41,056 nucleotides of DNA from Verrucomicrobiota bacterium (GCA_021208135.1 JAJOKB010000020.1:1-41056); one strand, 5' to 3'; shown: positions 1 through 10,074, counted from the stretch's first letter. Notes: a model not told the origin generated them from the letters alone. Made by a program: numbers and translations.

Positions 1-583
1 GCGCTCTCACTGGATTAAGCGACACGTAACACGCCGCACGGATCACTGACGCCGGATCCTCAAGCGTGATACTGTGAAAGCGTCCTTCCCAAAAATGACC
101 CTTCGTCCCATCCTGCTCGTTGCAACGACGCGCTATCGCCTCATTAAAATATGCCATAAACTTGCTCGGATCACACAAACTCTTGCGCCACTGCTTCAGA
201 CGACGCTTGTCCGCAAGCAACTGCGCTTTCCAGCGCTTGCACTTCTTCTCATCCCAGTACGCACGCGACGGACTCTTTACATCCAGCTGAAACACCACCT
301 CTACCAACTGCTCATTGCTAAGACGCTTGATCCACCGGGGATTAAAGAATGCCAGCAGATGGTAATGGTTATCCATCAACACCCACGTCAACAGCCTCAT
401 CATGAAGCATACGCACAGCTTCGCCAACAGCTCCTCGATCATCGCTTTGCGCTCATAAAAGAGCTTCTCCGCAGGCCCCTTGCCCAAGGCAAAGGCCTGG
501 CGCGCACACCTGTTGCTGAGCAGATAGTACCCAGCCTTGGCTTTATCCATCTTATGTTTTCTAGCAATCGCCATAATAAACAT
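1..583 (-). CDS. REP-associated tyrosine transposase (RAYT, Y1/IS200-like), 3' part outside window
   Basis: Reading the minus strand from an ATG at 583 (or in-frame ATG at 574) gives an open frame that runs off the left edge without a stop, about 194 codons. It begins MFIMAIARKHKMDKAKAGYY, contains the HUH-type metal motif in context LMDNHYHLL, and near the edge shows GHFWEGRF and YVSLNPVRA. This set is diagnostic of the Y1_Tnp/RAYT family, single-strand transposases that act on short palindromic repeats. The catalytic tyrosine helix would lie in the missing part or just before the edge. The upstream 124 bp recur inverted at the right edge. The plus-strand frame over this region is a shadow. 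Confidence 0.9.
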   Translation of the reverse strand, partial: MFIMAIARKHKMDKAKAGYYLLSNRCARQAFALGKGPAEKLFYERKAMIEELLAKLCVCFMMRLLTWVLMDNHYHLLAFFNPRWIKRLSNEQLVEVVFQLDVKSPSRAYWDEKKCKRWKAQLLADKRRLKQWRKSLCDPSKFMAYFNEAIARRCNEQDGTKGHFWEGRFHSITLEDPASVIRAACYVSLNPVRA

Positions 584-616
584 AGGAACAAACGCAATAA
601 GGCGTAGTCTCAAGCG

Positions 617-641
617 AAAAATGCCAGAAGAGTGCATTTTT
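617..641. terminator. A/T-flanked hairpin inside the RAYT repeat
   Basis: AAAAATGC (617-624) and GCATTTTT (634-641) are perfect inverted arms around a 9-nt loop. With A-runs on one side and T-runs on the other it could stop transcription from either direction, insulating the transposase from read-through. It could equally be part of the element's recognition structure. The right copy has the same hairpin. Confidence 0.5.
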
Positions 642-647
642 TTAAAT

Positions 648-703
648 TAGGGACTGTCCAGAAAGGGGTTGGCGGGGAGGCAAATAGGGACTGTCCAGAA
701 AGG
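648..703. repeat. Pair of direct 19-bp GGGACTGTCC-containing repeats
   Basis: TAGGGACTGTCCAGAAAGG occurs at 648-666 and 685-703, 37 bp apart in the same orientation. The right-end copy has the equivalent units at 40974-40992 and 40937-40955, the latter with one base changed. The core GGGACTGTCC is partly palindromic. Short repeats beside a RAYT are the usual substrate or recognition repeats of this family; that role is inference here. Confidence 0.75.
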
Positions 704-740
704 TGGGAAAGACAAAATTGGAATAGGAATCCACGGTGCT

Positions 741-1583
741 TTAACTTGGAACCTTTGCTGTTACTCGCACGGGGCCCTTTGGATTGGGCCTGCGCCACTT
801 GTGAGCAAGGTCGAGAGCCCTGAGGGTAGCACTATGGCGATTGTCCACACCCAGTTTATTGAAAACAGATACGATATGTCCTTTAACAGTAGGTACCGTG
901 ATGCCGAGAATAAGGGCTATTTCCTGATTACTTTTGCCGCGTGCGAGCCAAAGCAAAGTATCGGCCTCACGAGGCGTGAGTCCACTGGAAAGGAAAGCGC
1001 GGGGATCCGAAAGGTGCCTGCCCAACGCTCCCTGAGCCAGCACCATCTGCCTAGCATTTGCCAGATGCGGTTGCATACACTGCATAACAGACCGGTCATC
1101 TTCTGAAAATGCTTTGCCCACACTGCGCTCAATACCTACGTAAAGAATATTGTTTTCGGAGGAAGGGATATGAATTGCGGCGTGGTCACGCAAACGTGCT
1201 TTGCGGAATCCTTCAGTATAAATCGGCATATCATAGAATTGTCGCTGAGAGTAAAAGTCAGAGCGAAGAAAAGGATTACCATCATTGACTTTAGGATCAA
1301 AGTTGAAGGCCGGTAGATTCTGCATGTGGGCAGCAAAGCCTTCAAGAGCTGCAGGCATATCGCCATGATAGTCATCGAAGTCAATCACAAGCTCACCGCT
1401 GAGCGGATCCAGCGTCCCGACGGAGACCATGTCACAACCGACGAGACTGCGAACAAATGCGGAAGCTCGCGCGGAGTAATTGGCGGCTGACAACCCCGGC
1501 GAGAAAAGAGCAATGATGGCATCCTGAAAAGTACGTAAATCCACTAATTGTAAGGTTAAAAAGTCTTTATTAATGGTCCGCAA
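741..1583 (-). CDS. LuxR-family helix-turn-helix transcriptional regulator
   Basis: The C-terminal about 65 residues are a GerE/LuxR DNA-binding domain: LTPREADTLLWLARGKSNQE, then IALILGITVPTVKGHIVSVF and NKLGVDNR. The preceding about 170 residues (SPGLSAANYSARASAFVRSL onward) resemble the GAF-like sensory part of Verrucomicrobiota LuxR regulators; the ligand is unknown. The open frame extends back to 1721, but residues upstream of LVDLRTFQDAIIALFSPG look non-coding and no good ribosome site is visible. I place the start near a TTG at 1583; GTG at 1604 or 1544 and ATG at 1634 are alternatives. It is divergent from menB. Confidence 0.8.
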   Translation of the reverse strand: MRTINKDFLTLQLVDLRTFQDAIIALFSPGLSAANYSARASAFVRSLVGCDMVSVGTLDPLSGELVIDFDDYHGDMPAALEGFAAHMQNLPAFNFDPKVNDGNPFLRSDFYSQRQFYDMPIYTEGFRKARLRDHAAIHIPSSENNILYVGIERSVGKAFSEDDRSVMQCMQPHLANARQMVLAQGALGRHLSDPRAFLSSGLTPREADTLLWLARGKSNQEIALILGITVPTVKGHIVSVFNKLGVDNRHSATLRALDLAHKWRRPNPKGPVRVTAKVPS

Positions 1584-1689
1584 GAGTTTTATTATTGGAA
1601 GCACACCTTTAGGATTTTGAGACAGAAGAAACATCAGTACCAAATATAGGAGAGGTGCAAAAAGGATTGCATTTGACGGACGATGCAGG

Positions 1690-2541
1690 GTGACGAATCT
1701 TGTAGATATGCGATGGCACACAGCGAAAGATTTTCAGGATATAATTTACGAGAAGGCGGAAGGGATTGCCCGGGTCACAATCAACAGACCGCACAGGCGC
1801 AATGCATTCACTCCGGACACAGTACGAGAGATGATAGAAGCCTTCACAGATGCGAGGGATGACTTATCCATTGGTGTAGTATTGCTAACTGGAGCGGGAC
1901 CTCATACTGATGGCAAATATGCCTTTTGTTCAGGAGGTGACCAAAAAATCCGAGGAGAGCAGGCCGGGGGATACATTGGAAAGGATGGAGTTCCGAGGCT
2001 CAATGTATTGGAGTTACAGCGATTGATAAGGACCATGCCGAAGGTTGTGATAGCGTTGGTGGCAGGTTACGCGATAGGAGGAGGTCACGTCCTGCACGTC
2101 GTGTGTGATTTAACGATAGCTGCAGACAATGCGATTTTTGGGCAAACCGGTCCACGAGTGGGCAGTTTTGATGGTGGTTTTGGCAGTAGCTATCTGGCTC
2201 GAATAGTTGGGCAAAAAAAAGCGCGAGAGATCTGGTATTTATGTCGCCAGTATAATGCGACTCAAGCACTAGAAATGGGCTTAGTGAACGCGGTTGTTCC
2301 GGTGGATCAGCTTGAAAAGGAAGGCGTGCAGTGGGCAAAGGAAATCTTGAACCACAGTCCACTGGCCATCCGATGCCTGAAAAGTGCATTCAATGCGGAT
2401 GTGGATGGACAAGCGGGTTTACAGGAATTGGCTGGTAACGCCACCTTGTTGTATTACCTGACGGGTGAAGGAGAAGAAGGGCATCAGGCCTACGTAGAAA
2501 AGCGCAAGCCGGATTTTGGTAAATACCCTTGGTTGCCATAG
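1690..2541 (+). CDS. menB: 1,4-dihydroxy-2-naphthoyl-CoA synthase
   Basis: Crotonase-fold enzyme that cyclises o-succinylbenzoyl-CoA in menaquinone synthesis (cytoplasmic). 283 aa, normal length. MenB hallmarks are present: [12 protein letters not shown] near residue 30, [11 protein letters not shown] (about 78-88), [17 protein letters not shown] oxyanion-hole segment, [18 protein letters not shown], the [10 protein letters not shown] segment and the C-terminal YVEKRKPDF. The start is GTG at 1690; an in-frame ATG at 1708 is also possible because homology begins at [12 protein letters not shown]. It stands alone, with no other men genes in the window, facing away from the LuxR gene. Convergent with the glycosyltransferase that ends at 2599. 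Confidence 0.95.
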   Translation: MTNLVDMRWHTAKDFQDIIYEKAEGIARVTINRPHRRNAFTPDTVREMIEAFTDARDDLSIGVVLLTGAGPHTDGKYAFCSGGDQKIRGEQAGGYIGKDGVPRLNVLELQRLIRTMPKVVIALVAGYAIGGGHVLHVVCDLTIAADNAIFGQTGPRVGSFDGGFGSSYLARIVGQKKAREIWYLCRQYNATQALEMGLVNAVVPVDQLEKEGVQWAKEILNHSPLAIRCLKSAFNADVDGQAGLQELAGNATLLYYLTGEGEEGHQAYVEKRKPDFGKYPWLP

Positions 2542-2598
2542 CCGAACCCAATGCCAAATGCTAACTCAATCGGTACCACAAATCGCTAAGTAGCACGA

Positions 2599-3854
2599 CT
2601 ATTTCGAGCGTTGCTTAACGTAATCTTCAAGAATAGAAACTGCATTGGCCGGTCCATTCTCAAGAGCCAGCTCTGCTGCCAGCTCTTTTGCTTTGGTGAG
2701 CATAGCGGGCTTTTGTAAGATCTTATCCACAAAACCGGGAAGGAGCTCAGGCCACCTTGTCCGCGGCAAATGTAAACCTACGCCAAGACGTTTCATTTCC
2801 CTGGCAAAAAACCATTGGTCACCGATATGTGGAATTATAATTTGTGGTTTGCCTGCATGCAGCGCTGATCCAGTTGTTCCGGCACCGCCATGATGAATGA
2901 TTACAGAAGCATACGCAAACAACTGGTCATGGGACATGGTGCCAACAACCAATTCTTCGCGTTTGGGTTTCTCGATGGTTAAATCGGCCCAACCGGATTG
3001 AACGATGATTTTCCGTCCCTGAGGCCAATGGGTTATGAATCGATGCATAACTTTGCGTGCTTCATCGAAAGTGACGCTGCCAAAAGTCAGTACAGGAACA
3101 GGACCCTCACGGCAAAAATCTGACAAAATGGCATCCATCTCTGGTTTGGGCTTGTTTTGCCAACGCCAGTATCCACAGAACCTGAACCTATCGGGATCCA
3201 GCGTACCTCTTTCGAAGAGATTCCGAGCCACAGTCACAAGAGACAGGTTTGCCGGTCGGCTGATAAAACTGGCGATTGGAGTTAACCCGCGTTTGGCAAG
3301 AGCTTTTCCAACAATCCGATTGAGCAACCAACAAACCATTTTGTCGCCCAAATGCCAGGCTGTGCGGTTATGCCAACGGCGCAAATTGCGGGGAAGCCAA
3401 CTGAATTTTGGGGTACCATCCGGTGGGTATTCAGCGGACGGAACAACATTGTGTGCAAAGGTGGCCACGGCTGCTGGCACTCCCCTTTTCTCTGCCAAAA
3501 GAGACATAGGCGAAAAAACGTAGCTACAAACAAAAAACATCCGCATGCTCCAGTTCAGCATCTAAAATATCCAGGACCTCATCAAAATAGGGCAAGCATT
3601 CTTCGTAGATAATGCGCAAAGTACCCAAAGGCGTTCTTGCTTTGGTCAGATCCCTCATGGCTTCGGCTAATCCTGTTTGGTCCCAATCAGGAGGAACGCG
3701 TATGAAACGAATCCCGGCCCTTTCAACCTCAGGTTTAAAGTGAAGCAAAGTGGCAAAACTAACGCGATGGCCTCGATCAAGCAAATGCCTGCCCGAAGCG
3801 GATCAGAGGAAAGATATCGCCTGTGGAACCGTGGCTGGTTAAAAAAACACGCAT
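2599..3854 (-). CDS. GT1-family (UDP-glycosyltransferase/MGT-like) glycosyltransferase, two frameshifts
   Basis: Three frames join into one approximately 417-aa protein. The N-terminus is MRVFLTSHGSTGDIFPLIRF from an ATG at 3854, the nucleotide-sugar glycosyltransferase start. A shift near 3786 leads to LLDRGHRVSFATLLHFKPEV, and a shift in the T6 run near 3525 (one T too many) leads to VCSYVFSPMSLLAEKRGVPA. The C-terminal donor-binding signature IIHHGGAGTTGSALHAGKP followed by QIIIPHIGDQWFFA is typical of GT1 sterol/macrolide glycosyltransferases. The acceptor cannot be predicted. It is the last gene of the minus-strand array. I read the shifts as sequencing indels because the protein is otherwise intact; true decay is the alternative. 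Confidence 0.85.
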
Positions 3855-3912
3855 TCAGCAACAGTGAGTAGTATTCCGCGAGGCAGCGCAAGAGGGCTGC
3901 GCAACAATCAGG

Positions 3913-4530
3913 TTACGATTCATCGCCAAACCAGACCTCCCAAACCGCCAAAGGTCGCGCCAACCATTCGCGCCACTGCATCCGCCAACTAAGACCTGCG
4001 GGTTCGGGTGCATCAACTGCAATGGCATCCAATCCTTTTGCACGAGCCAAATATATTGCCCGAAAATTATGAAAACGCTGGGACACGACAATAACGCGAC
4101 CAAGATTGTGTTCATCAATGGCTCTTTGCATGGAGGCTCGCGTGCGCAAACCTGCTCGATCATATCGAAGCGCCTGCTCAGGAACGCCGCTGGCAATCAA
4201 TGATTGCTGCATAAAGGCGACCTCATCGTAAAACGGGCCTCTGCCGTCTCCGCTTAAAAGCAGAACGGTCACAGATCCATTGAAGTAGAGAGCGGCTGCG
4301 GTATCCAAACGGGGTTGTAGAAATCCACCCTGGGGACTGGCACCTAAAACTATGGCAACTCTCTGTCCCCTTTCATCCTGCGGAACATCGCTGACGATAC
4401 GGCCAAAAGTGCTGAATACCACCCAGGCGTTCAACGCGCCGACCACACCGACAGCCAGCAGGATAGAAGCCAGGACCAAGCGAATCATTAGCCATGCCAA
4501 CCGGAAGAAGTTGAAGAGTGGAAAGTTCAT
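3913..4530 (-). CDS. SanA/YdcF-like (DUF218) envelope protein
   Basis: About 205 aa with one N-terminal membrane segment (LAWLMIRLVLASILLAVGVV), then a DUF218 domain: VAIVLGASPQGGFLQPRLDT, LLLSGDGRGPFYDE, GLRTRASMQRA and VVSQRFHNFRAIYLARAKG. This matches SanA, a periplasm-facing protein linked to envelope barrier function in Enterobacteria; the biochemical activity is not established. ATG at 4530 is chosen because it lies 12 nt after the queG stop; an upstream ATG at 4563 would overlap queG. Probably co-transcribed with queG. Confidence 0.88.
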   Translation of the reverse strand: MNFPLFNFFRLAWLMIRLVLASILLAVGVVGALNAWVVFSTFGRIVSDVPQDERGQRVAIVLGASPQGGFLQPRLDTAAALYFNGSVTVLLLSGDGRGPFYDEVAFMQQSLIASGVPEQALRYDRAGLRTRASMQRAIDEHNLGRVIVVSQRFHNFRAIYLARAKGLDAIAVDAPEPAGLSWRMQWREWLARPLAVWEVWFGDES

Positions 4531-4541
4531 GCAAGGAACGA

Positions 4542-5581
4542 TCAGGTTAAAGGAAACCTGCATTCAATTCTTTGTATTGCCCATCGGGCATGTTCCGCGC
4601 ACAAAACATCTGAGCCAGAAGCGACAACTTGAAGCGATTCGAGGTCGGAACGGTTACCGATATTACCCAGGACCACACAAATATTTCTTTTCCAGCGACT
4701 TAAACCAAGTCGCTTAATTGGAGTGCCAGCAGTAGCTGCCATGAAATCCTGATCTTGCCAATGCAGCATGACCGACAAATCGGGGTATTCACGTGGTAAT
4801 AACTTGGCTTCGACAGCAGGTTGTGCCCACCGGTTCCAGGGACATACATCCAGGCAATCATCACACCCAAACAAATGATCACCAATAAGAGGTCGGAGGC
4901 TCTCAGGGATAGCGCCCTTGTGTTCAATCGTAAGGTAACTAATGCACAATCTGGCATCCAACTGATAAGGCCCGGTAAGCGCTTTTGTTGGACAAATATC
5001 CAGACAGCGGGTACAACTGCCGCACCGGTTTTGCACAGGTTGATCGATGGGCAGGTCCAGAGAGGTCAGAATAACTCCCAAGAGCAGCCAATTGGCCTGA
5101 CTTGGGATGTAGCAGCAGAGTATTCTTCGCCTGCCAGCCTGAACCCGCATGTTCGGCCCAGTTTTTCTCGAGGACAGGCCCCGTATCGACGTAGGGCCGC
5201 TGAACACCACCGACCGAGCGCAGAGTGGCACAAAGCCTTTTTAAACGCTTTGAGAAGAAAAGTTGTGATAATCATTACCTAGAGCATACTTTGCAATGCG
5301 CCCTCTTCGAGCTGGCTCATGCTGAAAGTAGTTAAAGCCCAAGCATATAACACTACAGGCACCGGGCAGCACGGCGCGCACATTAAGGCGGCGCTCTGGA
5401 TCACGGGCCAGCCACTCCATTGAACCGTGGCACCCCTCAGCCAACAGCGTCTGAAATAATCTGCCCTCAGTATGCTCGGAACTTTGGCAATCCCGAAAGC
5501 ACTGAATCCGAGTTCCATTGCCTCGGCATGCAATTGCTGCCGCAGCGCAAAGAGGTCAACTTCTGTTGGATTTTCGCTCAA
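4542..5581 (-). CDS. queG: Epoxyqueuosine reductase, several frameshifts
   Basis: The last step of queuosine tRNA modification: a cobalamin and 4Fe-4S dependent reductase. Two ferredoxin-like clusters are readable, CGSCTRCLDICPTKAL and FGCDDCLDVCPWNR, together with the VDTGPVLEKNWAEHAG segment that carries the catalytic Asp. The start is TTG at 5581, supported by AGGAG five bases upstream. The coding path jumps frame near 5455 (one T missing), 5265 (extra T after CACAAC), about 5215 and about 5095 (extra T). With these corrected the product is a complete QueG of about 345 aa. Multiple homopolymer indels suggest sequencing error, although a decayed gene cannot be excluded. Confidence 0.87.
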
Positions 5582-5726
5582 TATTCTCCTGAACTTTCAA
5601 ACCTTCCCGACCAATGGTTTCCTCAGCGCGCTGCTTCAGCAACAGGGCTTCCTGTTTGGAGACATCTTTGTTCGCGACTTTTTTCAACGCAGCTTCTGTT
5701 TCCTTTTTAGCTTTATTTTCTGACAT
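5556..5726 (-). CDS. Small charged protein of unknown function (56 aa)
   Basis: MSENKAKKETEAALKKVANK opens a short Lys/Glu/Ala-rich, predicted helical protein with no recognisable domain. The start at 5726 is backed by GGTG about six bases upstream. It ends inside the start of queG (26-nt overlap), which suggests translational coupling. Not recognised; the frame could be a leader-type ORF, but its composition and start signal look genuine. Confidence 0.55.
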   Translation of the reverse strand: MSENKAKKETEAALKKVANKDVSKQEALLLKQRAEETIGREGLKVQENIERKSNRS

Positions 5727-5793
5727 AGTCACCAATATAGAAATCTGTGTCGATGGCGCAACCAAAGAGCGTCAAATCCAAAGTGATTAAGGA

Positions 5794-6996
5794 TTATAAG
5801 CTCCTGCGTGTGGCCCGTAACTCCTTTTTGGGAAAGCAAATGCGGGATACTGCTTCCTCAAAGTCAGCGGCTCCACCCAACATTTTAATTTCAACTCTGA
5901 GAAAGAAAAACGGCACTTCGGGTTGTAGCTGCTCAGGAATGCGTACGGCATCTTTTTCGGTGGTGACCAGCATATCGGCACCAAGCTCGCGTGCCTTTTT
6001 ATATAGATCCAGCAGCTCCCACTCTGCAAAACGATGGTGATCCATATAACGCTCGCGACTGAGAATATCTGCACCATAAGAAGCGACAAATCTCTCAAAA
6101 CTCTCTGGAACAGCAATCGCGCTCAAGGCTATCACGCGCTTGCCCAACAATGATTCAAGCGGAATTTGCATTTGCCCATTCACCTCTTGCAGGTATTGCG
6201 GTTGATGAGTGCATTCGATTAATTCGGAACCGGGTCTGAAGCGCTGAATCGTTTCAACCAAAGCAGGATCAGGAATGCCATCAGACTTGGTGAGAATGAC
6301 ATAACTGGCTCGGCGCATATGGCTAATTGGTTCCCGTAGCAAGCCGCGAGGCAACATGTGTCCATTGCCAAATGGATTGCTTTTATCAATCAGCAAAAGC
6401 TGCAAGTGATCCTTGAGCCTAAAGTACTGAAAACCATCATCGAGAATGAGCGTATCCACTCCAAATCGACGAATTGCGTAAAGACCGGCTTTTACTCTGT
6501 CTTTATCTGTTATCACCAACACACCAGGTAGATTGCGTGCGAGCATGTAAGGTTCATCACCTGCGACATGCGAATCTAACAATATCTGTTTGCCGTCACT
6601 AACTACTCTGGGCGGTTCTGCTTCACCGTGTGATAACAAGCGCCAAGCCTTTTTGAGCGCTGGTTCCTTGCGACTTTTATATCCCCGGCTTAGAATGGCG
6701 ACCTTGCGGCCGCGGTCTCGTAAACTTCGCGCCAATTTTTCCACCACTGGTGTTTTTCCGGTTCCTCCCACAGTGAGGTTGCCAACGACAATCACCATGC
6801 AACCAAGATGGGCTGCATTCAGCACACCCTTGCGATAGAACAACAAGCGGAGCTTAACCAGAACTTCGAACAAGAATGACAATCCTCGCAGGAAGGCACC
6901 CCACCAAAAAGCGAATCCCGAAGTGCGCCTACCATAAATGACATCTACGGTGAAGAGTTCCAGGTCACGCAACCACCTATGCAAACGCTGTGACAA
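5794..6996 (-). CDS. lpxK: Tetraacyldisaccharide 4'-kinase
   Basis: Phosphorylates the 4' position of the lipid A disaccharide at the inner membrane face. 400 aa, somewhat longer than the E. coli enzyme. Membrane-associated N-terminal segment around residues 25-55, then Walker [21 protein letters not shown] (about 70-89), ILSRGYKSR, the [15 protein letters not shown] segment, [10 protein letters not shown] and LILDDGFQY, all LpxK hallmarks. The start is TTG at 6996, 15 nt after the argF stop with AGGG upstream. Its presence implies a lipid A-bearing outer membrane. Confidence 0.95.
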   Translation of the reverse strand: MSQRLHRWLRDLELFTVDVIYGRRTSGFAFWWGAFLRGLSFLFEVLVKLRLLFYRKGVLNAAHLGCMVIVVGNLTVGGTGKTPVVEKLARSLRDRGRKVAILSRGYKSRKEPALKKAWRLLSHGEAEPPRVVSDGKQILLDSHVAGDEPYMLARNLPGVLVITDKDRVKAGLYAIRRFGVDTLILDDGFQYFRLKDHLQLLLIDKSNPFGNGHMLPRGLLREPISHMRRASYVILTKSDGIPDPALVETIQRFRPGSELIECTHQPQYLQEVNGQMQIPLESLLGKRVIALSAIAVPESFERFVASYGADILSRERYMDHHRFAEWELLDLYKKARELGADMLVTTEKDAVRIPEQLQPEVPFFFLRVEIKMLGGAADFEEAVSRICFPKKELRATRRSL

Positions 6997-7011
6997 CGAG
7001 CCAAACCCTGA

Positions 7012-7947
7012 TCAAAGGTTACACAAAATTGCCTTTTGCACATGCAAGCGGTTTTCCGCCTGGTCATATACAATGGAAGCGGGAGACTGATAGACATCGG
7101 AGGATACTTCCTCGCCCTCATGTGCAGGTAGACAATGCATGAAAATGGCATTGGGAGCAGCCAGTGCCATCAATGATGTGTTAACCTGCCAAGGGCGCAT
7201 GGCCTTGAGTCGTTGTTCGCGCTCATCTTCATTACCCATGCTCACCCAAACATCTGTATAAAGTACATCTGCACCCTGCGCAGCCACTTTTGGATCTTCG
7301 GTAAACAGATAATTCACTGGTAGACCGGCCTGCTGCAGCATAGAGTCAACCTGACTGCCAGGGGCGTAGGCGGCGGGACCAGAGAGTCTGAGTTCCATAC
7401 CGAGAATAGCAGCTATTTGAATCCAGGAAACAGCCATATTGCAGGCACAATCGCCGAAAAAGGCTACTTTCCGCCCCCGTAAGGCTGCTGTCATTGATTC
7501 GCCTTCGCCGGACAGACGTTCAGCGATACTAAAAGCATCGGTATAAGTCTGGCAGGGATGCAGCCAATCCGTTAGTGCATTGATGACTGGTTTGCCGCTT
7601 TCTTGGCGGAATTCTTCCAACAATGCATGATCAAAAGTACGGATAACGAAGCCATGTACATAGCGCCCCATCACTCTGGCAGTATCGGCGATAGTTTCAC
7701 CGCGTCCCATCTGCAAACGGTTCTGATCCAGATACATAGGACGACCACCCAACTCATGAATGCCAACCTCGAAGGAAATTCGGGTTCGAGTACTGGACTT
7801 ATGAAACAACATCGCCCAAGTCTGACCATCCAACGGTTTGGGTTGATTCGCCTTACCCCTGTGGAGCTTTAGTTGCCTTGCTTGCTGAAAAACAGCCTCG
7901 ATCTCTGCCAGACTGAAATCGGTTTCGCTTAAAAATGAACGCTTCAT
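7012..7947 (-). CDS. argF: Ornithine carbamoyltransferase
   Basis: Forms citrulline from ornithine and carbamoyl phosphate. About 311 aa. Carbamoyl-phosphate loop FHKSSTRTRISFEVG, second-site HPCQTYTDAF, ornithine-binding VWVSMGNEDE (the SMG loop) and catalytic FMHCLPAHEGEEV are all present. ATG at 7947 (MKRSFLSETDFS) matches the family start; an ATG at 7971 adds eight residues. Fifth gene of the argC-J-B-D-F run. Confidence 0.96.
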   Translation of the reverse strand: MKRSFLSETDFSLAEIEAVFQQARQLKLHRGKANQPKPLDGQTWAMLFHKSSTRTRISFEVGIHELGGRPMYLDQNRLQMGRGETIADTARVMGRYVHGFVIRTFDHALLEEFRQESGKPVINALTDWLHPCQTYTDAFSIAERLSGEGESMTAALRGRKVAFFGDCACNMAVSWIQIAAILGMELRLSGPAAYAPGSQVDSMLQQAGLPVNYLFTEDPKVAAQGADVLYTDVWVSMGNEDEREQRLKAMRPWQVNTSLMALAAPNAIFMHCLPAHEGEEVSSDVYQSPASIVYDQAENRLHVQKAILCNL

Positions 7948-7992
7948 GATATTGGGCTGAAGTTGGAACATGAGGAGTGAAAAAGTCAGCTC

Positions 7993-9186
7993 TCAATGGT
8001 TGGCTAACACCTCATCAAGAATTGTCACGCAAGAGTTGAGTTCGCTGACGGTAACAGTTAACGGCGGCATAAGGCGAACAACATCGCTGCCGCCGCGAAC
8101 GGTGAGTAGGCCTCCTGCGCGGAACCGGGCGGACCATTCCAGTGGATCACCTTTGACAACGAGCCCCACATGATATCCACGCCCACGCACGGCGCTTAAA
8201 TGTTGCGGGTAACGCTCGACCAAAGCGCGCAGTTGTTGATGCCATACAGGGCTGCGTTGTTGGACTGATGCGAGCAGGTTTTCTTCTTCGATGATATCGA
8301 GAACAGCGTTGGCGGCAGCGCAAGCCAAGGGGCCACCGCCGTAGGTTGTCCCATGAGAACCAGGGGTAAAAAGCTCATCATAACCACGGCGTACCCAGGT
8401 TGCGCCGATAGGAAAGCCACCGCCGAGACCTTTGGCCATGCCAATGGCGTCGGGCTCAATTCCCAACTGTTGATAGGCAAAGAAAGAGCCTGTGCGACCT
8501 ATGCCACACTGAACTTCATCAATGAGCAAAAGTAGCTTATGTTGATCACAAAGCTTGCGAATACCCTGAAGAAACTCTGCGGTGGCTGGCACAATGCCCC
8601 CCTCACCCTGAATCGTTTCCAACATGATAGCCGCAGTTTGCGGCGTAATTAGTTTGGCAAAGCTATCGACATCATTGAAGTCACCGTAGGCAAAGCCATC
8701 GAGCATGGGTCGAAATCCCCCCTGAATTTTTTCCTGAGGAGTGGCAGCCATACCACCGAAAGTGCGACCATGAAAAGCATTTTTTGCAGTTAAGACATGG
8801 TAGCACACTCCTTCTTTGCCGCCAGACTTGTGTCTGCCCCAAAGACGTGCCAGCTTAATAAGAAACTCGTTGGCCTCAGCGCCACTATTGCAAAAGAAAC
8901 TGCGGCCCTCCCCTGCCTGGTCAGCAATGCGCTTGGCTAAAACAGCCTGACCGGGAACATAAAACAGATTGCTGACATGAACGACCTGGCGCAATTGTTC
9001 CTCCACCTTGCGCAACCAAGCAGGATGGCTATGCCCCACAGTGTTGACCGCAATACCACAGATAAAATCAAGGTATTTTCTACCCTCTGTATCCCATACC
9101 CAACTGCCCTCTCCACGCGCAATCGCAAACGGTGGCTTACCGTAGTTCTTCATCAAGTATGAGTCGTATAAAGCTGCTGTATCCAT
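7993..9186 (-). CDS. argD: Acetylornithine aminotransferase
   Basis: Class III PLP transaminase of arginine synthesis, 397 aa, intact. Features: YLDFICGIAVNTVGHSHP, FFCNSGAEANEFLIKLAR, FHGRTFGGMAATPQ, EGGIVPA, LLIDEVQCGIGRTGSFFAYQ (the Asp that contacts the pyridine nitrogen), AMAKGLGGGFPIGA in the form GMAKGLGGGFPIGA with the Schiff-base Lys, and HGTTYGGGPLACAAA. The ATG at 9186 is 2 nt after the argB stop, showing tight coupling. Confidence 0.96.
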   Translation of the reverse strand: MDTAALYDSYLMKNYGKPPFAIARGEGSWVWDTEGRKYLDFICGIAVNTVGHSHPAWLRKVEEQLRQVVHVSNLFYVPGQAVLAKRIADQAGEGRSFFCNSGAEANEFLIKLARLWGRHKSGGKEGVCYHVLTAKNAFHGRTFGGMAATPQEKIQGGFRPMLDGFAYGDFNDVDSFAKLITPQTAAIMLETIQGEGGIVPATAEFLQGIRKLCDQHKLLLLIDEVQCGIGRTGSFFAYQQLGIEPDAIGMAKGLGGGFPIGATWVRRGYDELFTPGSHGTTYGGGPLACAAANAVLDIIEEENLLASVQQRSPVWHQQLRALVERYPQHLSAVRGRGYHVGLVVKGDPLEWSARFRAGGLLTVRGGSDVVRLMPPLTVTVSELNSCVTILDEVLANH

Positions 9187-9188
9187 AG

Positions 9189-10067
9189 TCAGTGTTGTAC
9201 AATTTCGGTACCAATGCCCTTGTCGGTAAATATTTCCAGCAAAATGCTGTGGGGCAACCTTCCATCGATGAAATGCACACGATGTACGCCGTTGGTGATC
9301 GCCTTAGCCGCACTGTCCACCTTTGGTTGCATACCGCTGGAAATCACTCCTGTGCTTTTCAGCGGTGCAACCTCGGCCACCGGTAAGGTGGAAATCAGCG
9401 TGGAGGGGTCTTTAGGGTCCTTAAGCAAGCCGGGTACATCGCATAAAAAAACCAGGCGTCTGGCTTGCAACGCCACGGCAATATGCGCGGCTGCCACATC
9501 GGCATTGGTATTGTAGAATTGGCCGCTAGCATCAGAGCCAACCGGGGAGACTACGGGAATGGCGCCGAGCTGTAACTGCTGCTCAATGGCAGTAGCATCA
9601 ACACCAGTTACGTCCCCGACGAAGCCGATATCGACCGGCGTACCATTATCGTCCAGCATCAGCTTTTGGCACTGCAAGACAGACTGACCAAATACCTGTG
9701 ATGCCTTGCCGCCGAGAGCATTGATGTGATCACAGATGTCGGCGTTGATCTCGTGATTCAGGGTTTTTTCGACAATGGCAACTGTGGCAGCATCAGTAAC
9801 GCGCATCCCATTACGAAAAACCGCTTCCAGTTTTGCATCCTGCATGGCGCGAGTGATGGCTTTACCACCACCGTGCACCACTACGACCCGAATACCAACG
9901 GCGGCCAAAAAAACTAAATCGGTGGCTACGCGGCGGCGGGCATCGTCGGTATCCATAAAGGAACCGCCGAACTTAACAACGAAGGTAGATCCGGCAAATC
10001 GCTGAAAATAAGGCAATGCTTCGAGTAAAACCTCTGTTTTGGCACTGATATCGATGTCACTTGGCAT
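9189..10067 (-). CDS. argB: Acetylglutamate kinase
   Basis: Amino-acid kinase fold, phosphorylates N-acetylglutamate. [10 protein letters not shown] (near residue 30), [64 protein letters not shown], and the late GGMQPK-like element in the form [18 protein letters not shown] at 10067 ([15 protein letters not shown]) is preferred: it sits 7 nt after the restored argJ stop. The longer frame to 10106 reads through the 3' end of argJ. Confidence 0.95.
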   Translation of the reverse strand: MPSDIDISAKTEVLLEALPYFQRFAGSTFVVKFGGSFMDTDDARRRVATDLVFLAAVGIRVVVVHGGGKAITRAMQDAKLEAVFRNGMRVTDAATVAIVEKTLNHEINADICDHINALGGKASQVFGQSVLQCQKLMLDDNGTPVDIGFVGDVTGVDATAIEQQLQLGAIPVVSPVGSDASGQFYNTNADVAAAHIAVALQARRLVFLCDVPGLLKDPKDPSTLISTLPVAEVAPLKSTGVISSGMQPKVDSAAKAITNGVHRVHFIDGRLPHSILLEIFTDKGIGTEIVQH

Positions 10068-10074
10068 GGAAAAG

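Larger units (their letters stand above)
584..707 (-). repeat. RAYT upstream repeat, left copy (inverted relative to 40933-41056)
   Basis: The 124 bp directly upstream of the transposase start match the reverse complement of 40933-41056 with two substitutions by eye (in the run near 616 and at about 688). Identity stops abruptly after GGTGGG at 707, where LuxR-side sequence begins. The repeat carries a small hairpin and two direct 19-bp units. Confidence 0.93.

Noticed and set aside
74..607. 177-codon plus-strand frame
   Set aside because: Shadow of the RAYT gene, which reads on the minus strand with full family motifs.
610..823. Short frames on both strands across the repeat
   Set aside because: They lie in the RAYT repeat and LuxR 3' end, with no ribosome site and no plausible protein composition.
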